The notes beneath the pieces are model-generated. The model made no database searches. It was given only the letters and a program-made list of their open reading frames with translations, and was not told where the DNA came from. Positions 45,891 through 55,142 of a DNA stretch of 64,000 nucleotides are shown here, piece by piece. Source of the DNA: Oxalobacteraceae bacterium OTU3CINTB1 (GTDB lineage Bacteria > Pseudomonadota > Gammaproteobacteria > Burkholderiales > Burkholderiaceae_D). The number at the start of each line of letters is the position of its first letter. Within the stretch, counting starts at the first letter, position 1. A program made the position numbers and the translations under genes. Where the stretch lies: positions 5,456,001-5,520,000 of the forward strand of contig CP099652.1 in the NCBI GenBank assembly GCA_024123955.1. Reading direction: 5' to 3'.

Positions 45891-47112
45891 TTCTGCACAT
45901 TTTCTGTGGACAACGATGTGCGCAAGGCCGCGCAACAACGCCCAAGCCCTTGATTTAACAGGGAATTAGACCAGAGATTAAAAACCTCGCAGGCGCAGAT
46001 GTCCGGGCCTGCATTTTGCCCTGCAAAAGTTGTGCCCACTTATGCCCACATTCTGTTGATAAGATTGTGTGCAAGCCGGGTGATGCCTGCCGATGTCCTT
46101 GATTTTAATCAATATTGTTATCCTGCATAAAAATCCGGCATATCATGGCTCGATGGAAGATGTGGCTTGGAAAATTATTTTTAAGGCAACTTAAAGCGCA
46201 CCGTTGGCTCAAGCGGGAACTTCTGCACACTTTATGTGGATAAGATTGTTAGCAATACCCTCCATGCCTTATCAAGCCCTTGATTTTAAAAGGTAATTAC
46301 TCCATGCGTAAAAATGACGCATGCAAAACACCCGTCGGCATGCGTGTTCGACGATTGGTATGGCACGCGACTTCTGCACATTAAATGTGGATAAGATTGT
46401 GCGCAACGGTTCCCGCCTTGTGCAAGATCGTTGATTTAAAAGGGATTTTTTGCCATGAGTAAAAATATGGCAGAGCGGCATTTCGATGACGCTTTGAGAG
46501 GTCAACGGGAGTTTTCCACTGAACTGGTCGCCAATGCTAGCGATAATGCCGGCCTATCGCGGCAAAACGCTCACTTCTGCACATTTTGTGTGGATAAGAT
46601 TGTTAGCAATGCCGCCTACCCATTCCCATGTCATTGATTTACACCGAATAAATTGCCATGCACAAAAACGATGCATATCGTTTCCTCGCAACGGGCCTTC
46701 ACCGCACGCCGCCGGCGCGAACCCGGGCCGCCATCACGTCGCCCGTCCGGCCCGGGAATACTGCTCAAGTTCTGCACAAGTTCTGTGGATAAAATTGTGC
46801 GCAATACTATGTTTGTCGCCCTAACCCTTTGATTTCGCTCAACTTACTTTCCTTGCGTAAATTTTAGGCATATAAAATCAGCAATAAGAAAACAACTATC
46901 GGTCACAAAAGTTTCACACAGCATTTGTGGATAACTTTGTGCGTAACCACCCTGCCTTACGGCAAAGTGCTTGATCCGTAAGGCTTTTTCGTCGCTGCAC
47001 GCAAATACGGCAGAAAAGTTTAACCTTTAAAATCAAATACCTACCTATAATACCTCCTGCTTTTTGCGGCATATGACCGCTGTGTGACCAAACGCACATT
47101 GTGTGGATAGTT
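45891..47112. repeat. Eight-unit repeat locus with DnaA boxes
   Basis: A non-coding region of about 1.3 kb between exbB and the divergent xseA. Eight units, 142-203 bp apart, share a core of about 37 bases. Its consensus parts are TTCTGCACATT, TGTGGATAA and GATTGTGCGCAA. TGTGGATAA is the exact complement of the DnaA box TTATCCACA. Positions: 45905 (one change), 46054 (one change), 46235, 46386, 46589, 46784, 46926 (five perfect), 47102 (one change), all in one orientation. Flanking parts are less conserved but often keep TTGATTT and TAAAAAT...GGCAT words further on. No open frame or CRISPR-like regularity. Confidence 0.85.
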
Positions 47113-47128
47113 TATTTTTTTGAAATCT

Positions 47129-48490
47129 ATGATGTTCGACGACCGCTCCGATTCCGCCCCCGCCGCCGCCCCCGTGATGACCGTGACCGCGCTCAACCAG
47201 GCGGTCGCGCGGCTGCTCGAGCGCTCCTTCCCGCTGGCCTGGATCGGCGGCGAGGTGTCCAATTTCACCCGCGCCAGTTCCGGCCACTGGTACTTCACGC
47301 TCAAGGACAACGCCGCGCAGGTGCGGGCGGTGATGTTCCGCGGCCGGGCGCAGTACGCCGACTTCATCCCGCGCGAGGGCGACAAGGTCGAGGTGCGGGC
47401 GCTGGTCACCTTGTACGGCGCGCGCGGCGACTACCAGATCAACGTCGAGGCGATCCGCCGCGCCGGCGTCGGATCGCTGTTCGAAGCGTTCCAGCGGCTG
47501 AAGGAAAAGCTGGACGCGGCGGGCCTGTTCCACGCCGACCGCAAACGCGCGCTGCCGATGTTCCCGCGCGCGATCGGCATCGTCACCAGCCCGCAGGCGG
47601 CGGCGCTGCGCGACGTGCTGACGGCGCTCAAGCGGCGCGCGCCGCACGTGCGCGTGGTGCTGTATCCGACGCCGGTGCAGGGACAACTGGCCGCCGAGAA
47701 GATCGCCAACGCCATCGACACCGCCTCGCTGCGCAACGAATGCGATGTGCTGATCGTCTGCCGGGGCGGCGGCAGCATCGAGGACCTGTGGTCGTTCAAC
47801 GACGAGGATGTCGCGTACGCGGTCGCCAACTGCCGCATGCCGGTGATTTCCGGCGTCGGCCACGAGACGGATTTCACGATCTGCGATTTCGCCGCCGACC
47901 TGCGCGCGGCCACGCCGACGGCGGCGGCCGAACTGGCGGCCACGCCGCGCGCCGACTGGCTGGCGTCGCTGCGCGCCGACGCCACCGACTTGCGCCGGGC
48001 CATGCGCCGCAGCGTCAGCGAGGCGACGCAAACACTGGATAGCCACACGCGCCGCCTGCTCAATCCGGGCGCGCAGATCAAGCAGCAGCGTTTGAAGCTG
48101 CTGGCGTTGGCGACGGCGATGATGCACGCCAACCGCATGCCGCTGTCGCAGTCGCGTTACCAGCTCGATCGCTTGAGCGGCCGGATGGCCGCGCACAAGC
48201 CGGATGTGCGGGCGGCGCGTTCGGCGCTGGCGGGCTTGCGCCATCGCGCCGAGATCAGCGTGGCGACGCAGCTGGGCCGGCGCCACCATGCGCTGGCGGC
48301 GCTGTCGTCGCAGCTGGAGTTATTGAATCCGCAGCGCACCCTGGAGCGCGGCTACGCCATCGTCACCGACGACAAGGGCGCCATCGTACGCGCGCCGGCG
48401 CAGCTGCGTCCGCGCAGCACGTTGACGTTGCGGCTGGCCGAAGGCAGCGCGCAAGTCGGCATCGACTCGGTGCAGCCTTCGCTCGATTAA
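47129..48490 (+). CDS. xseA: Exodeoxyribonuclease VII large subunit
   Basis: About 453 residues from ATG 47129 (ATG 47132 also possible). N-terminal OB fold: [20 protein letters not shown] and [20 protein letters not shown]. Catalytic part: [36 protein letters not shown], and [19 protein letters not shown]. Long C-terminal coiled coil, then [14 protein letters not shown]. Degrades single-stranded DNA with XseB, which is not in the window. The last repeat of the DnaA-box locus lies 20 bp before its start. Confidence 0.96.
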   Translation: MMFDDRSDSAPAAAPVMTVTALNQAVARLLERSFPLAWIGGEVSNFTRASSGHWYFTLKDNAAQVRAVMFRGRAQYADFIPREGDKVEVRALVTLYGARGDYQINVEAIRRAGVGSLFEAFQRLKEKLDAAGLFHADRKRALPMFPRAIGIVTSPQAAALRDVLTALKRRAPHVRVVLYPTPVQGQLAAEKIANAIDTASLRNECDVLIVCRGGGSIEDLWSFNDEDVAYAVANCRMPVISGVGHETDFTICDFAADLRAATPTAAAELAATPRADWLASLRADATDLRRAMRRSVSEATQTLDSHTRRLLNPGAQIKQQRLKLLALATAMMHANRMPLSQSRYQLDRLSGRMAAHKPDVRAARSALAGLRHRAEISVATQLGRRHHALAALSSQLELLNPQRTLERGYAIVTDDKGAIVRAPAQLRPRSTLTLRLAEGSAQVGIDSVQPSLD

Positions 48491-48503
48491 CCCCGACAAC
48501 GGC

Positions 48504-48533
48504 GGGGTCGTACCCCGTACGGGGTACGACCCC
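48504..48533. repeat. Perfect 30-base palindrome after xseA
   Basis: GGGGTCGTACCCC-GTAC-GGGGTACGACCCC is its own reverse complement. It lies between the convergent xseA and glk genes. There is no T-tract. It may stop transcription weakly or be a member of the GGGGTC palindrome family. Confidence 0.85.
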
Positions 48534-48574
48534 AGGGACGCGGCGGCCGCGTACCACGGTCGGGCCGGTGGGTT

Positions 48575-49573
48575 TCAGCCGGCCGACAGCATCGCCGACA
48601 TCCCGATCAAGGTCGGATAGTCTTCGGTGATGACGTAGGTCGGGATATGCGACAGATAATCCGAAAACCGCCCCTTCTGCTCGAAGCGCGCGCGGAAGCC
48701 GGAATGCTCGAAGAACTCGCTCATGCGCGGCACGATGCGCCCGCCGATATAGATGCCGCCCTTGGCGCCCAGGGTCAGCGCCACGTTGCCCGCCACGGTG
48801 CCCAGCATTTCGCAGAACGCCTCCAGCGTCTCCTCGCACACCGGGCAAAGGCGATGCAAGCCCTGCTCCATGATCTCGTTGGTATTCAGGTTGCGCGGCT
48901 CCACGCGAGCCCGTTCGCACAGCGCGCGGTACACCAACCCCAGGCCGATGCCCGAGACCAGCCGCTCGCTCGACACGTGCTCGTGATAGCGGCGCGCATA
49001 GCGCAGGATATCGATCTCGCGCTCGTTCATCGGCGCGAAGGTGCTGTGCCCTCCCTCGCTGTCGATGGCGATCCAGCGGCCATCGACGCCGGACGGCACC
49101 AGTCCGGACACGCCCAGTCCCGCGTCCGCGCCGACCAGGCCGATGGTCGCGCCGGCGCGCGCCACGCCGCCGCCGATCTGGCGCTTGTGGTCCGCCGCCA
49201 GATACGGCAGCGCGCTGGCCAGGGCGGTGAAGTCGTTCACCACCACCAGCGATTTCAAACTGAATTGCGAGCACACCGCCTCAATCGAGAACGACCAGTG
49301 GTGGTTGGTCATCGTGACCCAGTCGCCGTCGATCGGGTTGGCGATGGCGATGCCGGCGAAGCGCGCCTGGTAGCCGCCCGCCGCCACCGTGGCCGGCTGC
49401 GACAGGTAGGCCACCAGCGCGGCGCCCAGGGTGGGATACGTGGCGCAGTCGGTGACCCAGATGGCGTCGATTTGATTGGGCGCCGTCTCCAGGCCGAAGC
49501 TGGCGCTGGTGCCGCCGATGTCGGCCAGCAGGCGCGGGCCGTTCGCCAGATGCGAAAAGTTTGCGCGATCCAT
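48575..49573 (-). CDS. glk: Glucokinase
   Basis: 332 residues, usual for the bacterial Glk family. LLADIGGTSASFGLE (phosphate loop), VVVNDFTALASALP (catalytic Asp), DSEGGHSTFAPMNEREIDIL (sugar site), SGIGLGLVYRALCE, GAKGGIYIGGRIVPRM. Phosphorylates glucose with ATP. It diverges from a LacI-type regulator 206 bp away, and two operator-like sites lie between them, so it is probably sugar-regulated. No Entner-Doudoroff genes are adjacent. Confidence 0.94.
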   Translation of the reverse strand: MDRANFSHLANGPRLLADIGGTSASFGLETAPNQIDAIWVTDCATYPTLGAALVAYLSQPATVAAGGYQARFAGIAIANPIDGDWVTMTNHHWSFSIEAVCSQFSLKSLVVVNDFTALASALPYLAADHKRQIGGGVARAGATIGLVGADAGLGVSGLVPSGVDGRWIAIDSEGGHSTFAPMNEREIDILRYARRYHEHVSSERLVSGIGLGLVYRALCERARVEPRNLNTNEIMEQGLHRLCPVCEETLEAFCEMLGTVAGNVALTLGAKGGIYIGGRIVPRMSEFFEHSGFRARFEQKGRFSDYLSHIPTYVITEDYPTLIGMSAMLSAG

Positions 49574-49636
49574 GTCTCTTCCTTTTTTATTGTTGGTGCC
49601 GATGTTTGTTATGCGGATTATACGGCAGCACCCTTA

Positions 49637-49753
49637 TGAAATCGTTTTCAACCACTGTTTTCATTAAATACCCGCCGCCGCGGAAAGTCAATCCGCCGGC
49701 GGAACTGGCCGAAAGGATAGTGAATATGGTAACCTTGGGTGAAAAGGTTTTCA
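49637..49753. promoter_or_regulatory. Two LacI-type operator candidates between glk and lacI-family gene
   Basis: TGAAATCGTTTTCA (49637-49650) and TGAAAAGGTTTTCA (49740-49753): both 14-base near-palindromes with 12 of 14 symmetrical positions, 103 bp apart. They bracket the divergent promoter region, fitting repression of glk and autoregulation, possibly by looping. Confidence 0.6.
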
Positions 49754-49779
49754 TAACATTTAAATAACAGGAATTCCCC

Positions 49780-50799
49780 TTGGCAGATCTCCCCTCGCAT
49801 TCCGGCCCATCGACATTGATGGATGTTGCACGCCAGGCGGGAGTGTCGCCCAGTACGGTTTCCCGCATTCTCAACGGCACCGCCAAGGTGTCGGACGACA
49901 AGCGCGAAGCCGTGCTGGCCGCCATCACCAAGATGAATTTCGCCCCCAACCAGATGGCGCAGGGCCTGAAAAAAGGCCGCTCGCTGACCATCGGCATCGT
50001 GGTGCAGGATATCTCCTCCCCTTTCTTCGATGAAACGCTGCGCGGCGTCGACGACGGCCTCAAGGGCACCGGCTACGCCTCGGTCATCGTCAGCGGCCAC
50101 TGGAACGCCGACGAGGAGGCCGAGCGCATCCGCCTGCTGCTGGCGCGCAAGGTCGACGGCATCATCCTGCTGTCGGGCCGCATCTCGGACGAGACGGTGC
50201 TCGGCTTTTCGACCCAGCGGCCAATCGTCTCGACCGGGCGAGAACTGCAGACCCGCACCGCGCTGGGCTTCAAGATCAACAACGAATACGGCGCCTATCT
50301 TGCCGTGCGCCATCTGATCGAGCTGGGCCACCGCCGCATCGCCTTCATCTCCGGCCCCGCCAACAACATGGACGCCGACGAGCGCCTGGCCGGCTACAAG
50401 CGCGCGCTGGAGGAGTCCGGGGTCGAGGCCGACCCGCACCTGATCGTCGAGGGCAATTACCACGAAGCCAGCGGCATGATGGCGATGAACCGGCTGTTCG
50501 ATACGCACCAGCAATTCACGGCCGTGTTCGCGGCCAACGACCTGAGCGCCTATGGCGCGCGGCTAGCCCTGTACCGCAAGGGCATCCGCGTGCCGGACGA
50601 CATCTCGCTGGTCGGCTTCGATGACCTGCCCGGCTCGTCGTACACCACGCCGCCGCTGACCACCATCCGCCAGCCGCTGTACGACATCGGCCGCATCGCC
50701 ACCCACGCGCTGCTGCGCGTGATCAACGGCGAGGACGCCCAGGGCGAGATTCCGCCGCTGGAACTGATCGTGCGCGAGACCACGCGCAGGGTGCGCTGA
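49780..50799 (+). CDS. LacI-family transcriptional regulator
   Basis: 339 residues from TTG 49780, preceded by AGGA. Helix-turn-helix LMDVARQAGVSPSTVSRILN (13-32), hinge, then the periplasmic-binding-like core: IGIVVQDISSPFFDETLRGV, DGIILLSGR, RIAFISGPANN, FDDLPGSSYTTPPLTTIRQP. The ligand is probably a sugar or sugar phosphate. Divergent from glk with shared operator candidates. ATG 49819 is too far into the DNA-binding helix to be the start. Confidence 0.92.
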   Translation: MADLPSHSGPSTLMDVARQAGVSPSTVSRILNGTAKVSDDKREAVLAAITKMNFAPNQMAQGLKKGRSLTIGIVVQDISSPFFDETLRGVDDGLKGTGYASVIVSGHWNADEEAERIRLLLARKVDGIILLSGRISDETVLGFSTQRPIVSTGRELQTRTALGFKINNEYGAYLAVRHLIELGHRRIAFISGPANNMDADERLAGYKRALEESGVEADPHLIVEGNYHEASGMMAMNRLFDTHQQFTAVFAANDLSAYGARLALYRKGIRVPDDISLVGFDDLPGSSYTTPPLTTIRQPLYDIGRIATHALLRVINGEDAQGEIPPLELIVRETTRRVR

Positions 50800-50924
50800 G
50801 CCCGCCGCTGAGTATCCACACGGAAAGCGGGCCTTTTGAGCATGGAAGGCGCATCCGCTTTACAATGATGAACGTTTCGCCATAATTCACTCTCGGTTTT
50901 AACACCCCAAACAAAGGAACAACA

Positions 50925-51503
50925 ATGGAACATACCCTGCCAGCACTGCCATATGCCATCGACGCCCTGGCGCCGCACATCTCGCAAGAAACCCTGGAAT
51001 ACCACTACGGTAAGCACCACCAGACGTATGTCACCAACCTGAACAACCTGATCAAAGGCACCGAGTTCGAGAACCTGTCGCTCGAAGAGATCATCAAGAA
51101 ATCGTCCGGCGGCGTGTTCAACAACTCCGCCCAGGTGTGGAACCACACCTTCTACTGGAACAGCCTGACGCCAAACGGCAAAGGCGCACCGGACGGCGCG
51201 CTGGCCGAAGCGATCAACGCCAAATGGGGTTCGTTCGACAAATTCAAGGAAGAGTTCACCAAGTCGGCCGTCGGCAACTTCGGTTCGAGCTGGACCTGGC
51301 TGGTGAAAAAAGCCGACGGTTCGCTGGACATCGTCAACACCTCGAACGCCGCCACCCCGCTGACCACCGATGCCAAAGCGCTCATCACCTGCGACCTGTG
51401 GGAGCACGCTTACTACATCGACTACCGCAACGTGCGTCCTAAGTACCTGGAGACCTTCTTCAAGCTGGCCAACTGGGACTTCGCGGCGGCCAATTTCGCC
51501 TGA
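50925..51503 (+). CDS. sodB: Superoxide dismutase (Fe type)
   Basis: 192 residues. Metal ligands H27 (EYHYGKHH), H~74 (WNHTFYW), D and H in [26 protein letters not shown] and GSSWTWLV with Gly-Ser pattern fit iron enzymes of proteobacteria. Removes cytosolic superoxide. AAAGGA precedes ATG 50925. A strong terminator follows, so it is a single-gene unit. Confidence 0.96.
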   Translation: MEHTLPALPYAIDALAPHISQETLEYHYGKHHQTYVTNLNNLIKGTEFENLSLEEIIKKSSGGVFNNSAQVWNHTFYWNSLTPNGKGAPDGALAEAINAKWGSFDKFKEEFTKSAVGNFGSSWTWLVKKADGSLDIVNTSNAATPLTTDAKALITCDLWEHAYYIDYRNVRPKYLETFFKLANWDFAAANFA

Positions 51504-51519
51504 ATGAACTAGTATCGCT

Positions 51520-51560
51520 GAAAAAGCCCGGCCCTCTTCGCGAGGTCCGGGCTTTTTTTT
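51520..51560 (+). terminator. Rho-independent terminator of sodB
   Basis: AAAAAGCCCGG-CCCTC-TTCG-CGAGG-CCGGGCT followed by eight Ts, with one unpaired base in each arm. Stable UUCG tetraloop. Confidence 0.93.
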
Positions 51561-51579
51561 AATCCGCATGGAGACACCA

Positions 51580-52617
51580 ATGACCTACCTCGCCTCACCC
51601 CATCGCTACGAAGAAATGCAGTACCGCACCTGCGGCCGCAGCGGCTTGAAGCTGCCGGCGATGTCGCTCGGCCTGTGGCACAACTTCGGCGACACCAACA
51701 ACCTCGCCTCGCAGCGCGACATGCTGCGCACCGCCTTCGACCTGGGCATCACGCACTTCGACCTGGCCAACAACTACGGCCCGCCGTACGGCTCCGCCGA
51801 ATCGAATTTCGGCCACCTGTTCAAGTCCGATTTCCAGCCCTACCGCGATGAACTGATCATCTCCACCAAGGCCGGCTGGGACATGTGGCCCGGCCCCTAC
51901 GGCCAGGGTGGCGGCTCGCGCAAGTACGTGCTGGCCAGCCTCGATCAAAGCCTGAAGCGCATGGGCCTCGACTACGTCGACATCTTCTACTCGCACCGCT
52001 TCGACCCGGCCACGCCGCTGGAGGAAACCATGGGCGCGCTGGCGCACGCGGTCCAGCAGGGCAAGGCCTTATACGTGGGCGTGTCGTCCTACTCGGCCGA
52101 GAAAACCGCCGAAGCCGCGCGGCTGCTGCACGAGTGGAAGGTGCCGTGCCTGATCCACCAGCCGTCCTACAATATGCTGAACCGCTGGATCGAGGAAGAC
52201 CTGCTCGACACCCTGGGCAAGCAGGGCATCGGCTGCATCACCTTCACCGCGCTGGCGCAGGGCATCCTGAGCGACAAATATTTGAACGGGATTCCGGCCG
52301 ACGCGCGCATCAACCGTCCGGGCGGGGGCTCGCTGATGGCGTCGCACCTGAGCGAGGAAAACCTGGCCCGGGTGCGCGCCCTCAACGAGATCGCCAAGGC
52401 GCGCGGACAAACGCTGGCGCAGATGGCGCTGGCCTGGGTGCTGCGCGACGCGCGCATCACATCGACCTTGATCGGCGCCAGCAGCAGCGCGCAGATCCGC
52501 GAGAATGTCGCCGCGCTGAAAAACCTGCACTTCAGCGCCGACGAACTTGCCGCCATCGACCAGCAAGCCAAGGAGGGCGACATTAACCTGTGGGCGGTAT
52601 CGTCCGCCCACAAGTAA
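51580..52617 (+). CDS. Aldo/keto reductase (YghZ/GprA-like)
   Basis: 345 residues from ATG 51580, chosen because GGAG lies seven bases before it; an ATG 12 bases upstream overlaps that site. HFDLANNYGPPYGSAE (catalytic D and Y), STKAGW (Lys), DYVDIFYSHRFD (His), and the NADP-binding GASSSAQIRENVAALK. The long insert MWPGPYGQGGGSRKYVLASL is that of E. coli YghZ, an L-glyceraldehyde-3-phosphate reductase. Probably detoxifies aldehydes with NADPH. Confidence 0.9.
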   Translation: MTYLASPHRYEEMQYRTCGRSGLKLPAMSLGLWHNFGDTNNLASQRDMLRTAFDLGITHFDLANNYGPPYGSAESNFGHLFKSDFQPYRDELIISTKAGWDMWPGPYGQGGGSRKYVLASLDQSLKRMGLDYVDIFYSHRFDPATPLEETMGALAHAVQQGKALYVGVSSYSAEKTAEAARLLHEWKVPCLIHQPSYNMLNRWIEEDLLDTLGKQGIGCITFTALAQGILSDKYLNGIPADARINRPGGGSLMASHLSEENLARVRALNEIAKARGQTLAQMALAWVLRDARITSTLIGASSSAQIRENVAALKNLHFSADELAAIDQQAKEGDINLWAVSSAHK

Positions 52618-52656
52618 ACCAGGCCGCTAACTGGCGAGAAGATCTGAACCACGTAG

Positions 52657-52682
52657 GGCGGATTAGCGTAGCGTAATCCGCC
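52657..52682. repeat. REP-like palindrome (GGCGGATTA type)
   Basis: GGCGGATTA-GCGTAGCG-TAATCCGCC: 9-bp arms around an 8-base loop, after the aldo/keto reductase gene. A similar element occurs at 63366. Such palindromes are dispersed in many proteobacteria. Confidence 0.75.
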
Positions 52683-52703
52683 ACGCTCCGCCCGCAGCCT
52701 GCA

Positions 52704-53090
52704 TTACTGACGCGGCGCCGGCTGCCCGTTAAGCCGCGACTTCTCCGTGCGCTCCAGCGGCACGTCGTCATCCGGCACGCTGCCGTCATCCTCCAGCGGC
52801 ACCACGTCGTGGAAATCGCCGTCCACCATCGCATCGCCGCCAGGGATGGTTTCGATATGGTCGTAACCGATGTCGGCGCCGGCCGCCACCCTGTCCATCG
52901 CAACATCGCCACGCTCGCCGGTGCCTTCGGCATCGGTGTCGCTGTCGAGCGCCAGATCCGGATTGCCGGCCACGTCGCTACCGCTGTCGGAGTTGTCGCT
53001 TGGGCCGAGCGAACGCGTGCCGTGGCCGCGCCCCAGCACGCGATCGTTACCTGCCGGGATGTTATCGGGGTCGAGTGTACTGTCAGACAT
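52704..53090 (-). CDS. Conserved small acidic, disordered protein
   Basis: 128 residues from ATG 53090, with GGAGCA before it. Very rich in Asp, Gly, Ser and Pro. N-terminus GHGTRSLGPSDNSDSGSD is a pattern I know from small proteins of unknown function in Burkholderiales. No signal peptide, cysteine or predicted helix. Probably cytosolic and unfolded on its own. Some databases call relatives chemotaxis proteins without evidence. Confidence 0.7.
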   Translation of the reverse strand: MSDSTLDPDNIPAGNDRVLGRGHGTRSLGPSDNSDSGSDVAGNPDLALDSDTDAEGTGERGDVAMDRVAAGADIGYDHIETIPGGDAMVDGDFHDVVPLEDDGSVPDDDVPLERTEKSRLNGQPAPRQ

Positions 53091-53184
53091 GATCTGCTCC
53101 TTCCAATGAAAACCCGATTGGACCACTGCGGCGGCGGCCGGTCCGTGCGCCCACTCGCATATAAGGGAGACGCATCCAGTGGCG

Positions 53185-53210
53185 CCCTATCGTCCCGATA
53201 GGAATTTTTT
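53185..53210 (+). terminator. Hairpin with T-tract of unknown origin
   Basis: CCTATCG-TCC-CGATAGG then AATTTTTT on the plus strand. No plus-strand gene ends nearby (the closest ends at 52617). It could insulate the promoter at 53213 or end an unannotated transcript. Confidence 0.45.
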
Positions 53211-53212
53211 AC

Positions 53213-53241
53213 TTTACAAATGTACTATTCATAGATATAGT
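53213..53241 (+). promoter_or_regulatory. Sigma-70 promoter of the DUF4148-like gene
   Basis: -35 TTTACA (53213-53218), 17-bp spacer, -10 TATAGT (53236-53241), about 22 bases before a GAAGGAG ribosome-binding site. Confidence 0.7.
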
Positions 53242-53270
53242 TACTCCATACACACACGAAGGAGTCCATC

Positions 53271-53621
53271 ATGAGCACCGTTACCAACAATCTACTGCGC
53301 GCCGCCACCATCGTTTTCGCCATCGCCTCGGGCAGCGCGGCCGTCGCCCAAACCACGTCGCCGGCCACCGGCACGACCGGCTCCGTCGCTGCAGCCAGCG
53401 GCGCCAGCACCAGCGCCACCAAGGCCGCGACCAGCAGCACCGCCGCCGCGCAGAACGCCGTCGCCGCCAGCGCTGTCGCCGCGAGCAAAGCCGAGCAGCC
53501 AACGGGCCTGACCCGCGCCCAGGTGCAAGCCGAATTCCTCGAAGCGCGCAAGAACGGCACGCTGCTGCAAACGGAAGCCGACTTCGACGTCGCGCAAACC
53601 CGCAAACACGTCGCCAACTAA
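53271..53621 (+). CDS. Small secreted protein, DUF4148-like
   Basis: 116 residues. Signal peptide ~1-26 (ATIVFAIASGSAAVAQ). A low-complexity Ala/Ser/Thr linker (28-72) is followed by LTRAQVQAEFLEARKNGTLL, the repeat-like motif of DUF4148 proteins common in Burkholderiales. Exported to the periplasm; function unknown. GAAGGAG precedes the ATG and a good sigma-70 promoter lies upstream. It lies 23 bases before the outer-membrane factor gene on the same strand. Confidence 0.8.
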   Translation: MSTVTNNLLRAATIVFAIASGSAAVAQTTSPATGTTGSVAAASGASTSATKAATSSTAAAQNAVAASAVAASKAEQPTGLTRAQVQAEFLEARKNGTLLQTEADFDVAQTRKHVAN

Positions 53622-53644
53622 TCGCCTGCTCCAAGCCGATCGCC

Positions 53645-55087
53645 ATGAACACGCGTCCTTCCTCACGCCCCCTGACCGCCGCCATGCTGGCGTGCGTGGT
53701 CGCGGCGCTGGGCGGATGCGCGGACATGGGCCACATCCAGCCGCGAGCCGTCGCGCTCAAGCCCGCGCAACTGAACCCCGGCAAAGCCATCGCCGCCGCC
53801 AGCGCGGACGTGGCCTGGCCCGGGGAGCATTGGTGGGAAGCGCTGCATGACGAACAGTTGAACGGGCTTGTGAGCGCGGCGCTGGCCGACAATCCGGGTC
53901 TGCGCGCGACGCAAGCGCGCGTGCGCCAGGCCGAATCGCTGGCGGGCGTCGCCAGGGCCGGCACCTTGCCGCGCGTGGACGCCTCGGCCAGCAGCGACCG
54001 CGAGCTGTATTCCGCGCACAGCACCGTGCCCGCGCCTTTGGCCGGCAACTACGCGTGGAAGAACACCGCCACCCTGTCCGGCTCCTACGACCTGGATCTG
54101 TGGGGCCGCAACCGCGACGCGCTGGCCGCCGCGCTCGACGAGGCGCGCATGGCGTCGGCCGAAGCGCAGATGGCGCGGCTGACATTGGAGACGGCCATCG
54201 TGCGCAGCTACATCCAGCTGTCGCTCGATTACGCGCTGCGCGACAGCGTGGCCGACAACCTGGCGCAGCGCCAGCGCATCCTCGAGATCACCCGCAAACG
54301 CCACGCGGCGGGACTGGTGAGCGACATCGACGTCACCAACATTGAAACGACACTGCCGGCGGGACGGCGCGACCATGAGCAGATCGACGAATCGATCGCC
54401 CTGGTGCGCAACCAGCTGGCGGCACTGATCGGCAAAGGACCGGGCGACGGTGAAACCATCGCCCGGCCGAAGCTGGCCCTTGAAGCGGGACACGGCGAAG
54501 CGGTGCCCGACACCTTGCCGGCGGAACTGGTCGGCCGGCGGCCGGACATCGTCGCCCAGCGTTGGCGCGTGGAGGCGGCCGGCGCGCGCATCGCCGGCGC
54601 GAAGGCCGACTTCTACCCGAACATCAACCTGGCGGCGTTCGTCGGCGTGCAGTCGCTGGGCTTCTCGCGCTTCCTCGACAGCCACTCGCAGATGCGCGGC
54701 ATCACACCGGCCATCAGCCTGCCGATCTTCGACGGCGGCCGGCTGCGCTCCCAGCTAGGCAACCAGACCGCGATTTATGATGGCGCGGTCGAGCAGTACA
54801 ACGCCGCCGTGGTGCAGGCGATGGCCGATGTGGCCAACGCGATGGTGCGCATCGCCTCCGTCAGGCAGCAGGACCTGTTGGCGCAACGCGCGCTGGCGTC
54901 GGCGCGCCGCCAGCAGCAGCTGGCCGAACGGGCCTACAACGCCGGCATGACCGACTCGCTCAACGTCATCAACGCGCAGCTGACTTTGTTAAACGAGCAG
55001 CAGCAAATGGCACAAGTGGCGAGCAAACAACTGGATAACTACGCTTTGTTGATGTCGGCGCTAGGCGGGGGCATAAAAGTGGATTAA
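53645..55087 (+). CDS. Outer-membrane efflux factor (NodT/OprM-like lipoprotein)
   Basis: 480 residues. Lipoprotein signal with lipobox LGGC (Cys near residue 25). Two OEP repeats: WWEALHDEQLNGLVSAALAD and GSYDLDLWGRNRDALAAALD in the first; LVGRRPDIVAQRWRVEAAGA and SLPIFDGGRLRSQLGNQT in the second. TolC-like trimeric tunnel. It heads a cluster with MarR, FUSC, DUF1656 and HlyD genes, together forming a three-component pump of the AaeAB / FusE type. Confidence 0.92.
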   Translation: MNTRPSSRPLTAAMLACVVAALGGCADMGHIQPRAVALKPAQLNPGKAIAAASADVAWPGEHWWEALHDEQLNGLVSAALADNPGLRATQARVRQAESLAGVARAGTLPRVDASASSDRELYSAHSTVPAPLAGNYAWKNTATLSGSYDLDLWGRNRDALAAALDEARMASAEAQMARLTLETAIVRSYIQLSLDYALRDSVADNLAQRQRILEITRKRHAAGLVSDIDVTNIETTLPAGRRDHEQIDESIALVRNQLAALIGKGPGDGETIARPKLALEAGHGEAVPDTLPAELVGRRPDIVAQRWRVEAAGARIAGAKADFYPNINLAAFVGVQSLGFSRFLDSHSQMRGITPAISLPIFDGGRLRSQLGNQTAIYDGAVEQYNAAVVQAMADVANAMVRIASVRQQDLLAQRALASARRQQQLAERAYNAGMTDSLNVINAQLTLLNEQQQMAQVASKQLDNYALLMSALGGGIKVD

Positions 55088-55142
55088 CCGGGGAGCTTCC
55101 AAGTACAATCAATCCTTTAAAAATTATAAGAGGAGCAAGGCA

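Noticed and set aside
45891..47112. CRISPR array
   Set aside because: Units are imperfect, spacing is 142-203 bp, and no cas genes are present.
45891..47112. Chromosomal origin oriC
   Set aside because: DnaA boxes suggest it, but dnaA, dnaN, gyrB, rpmH and parAB are absent nearby and the flanking genes are not those usually found at oriC.
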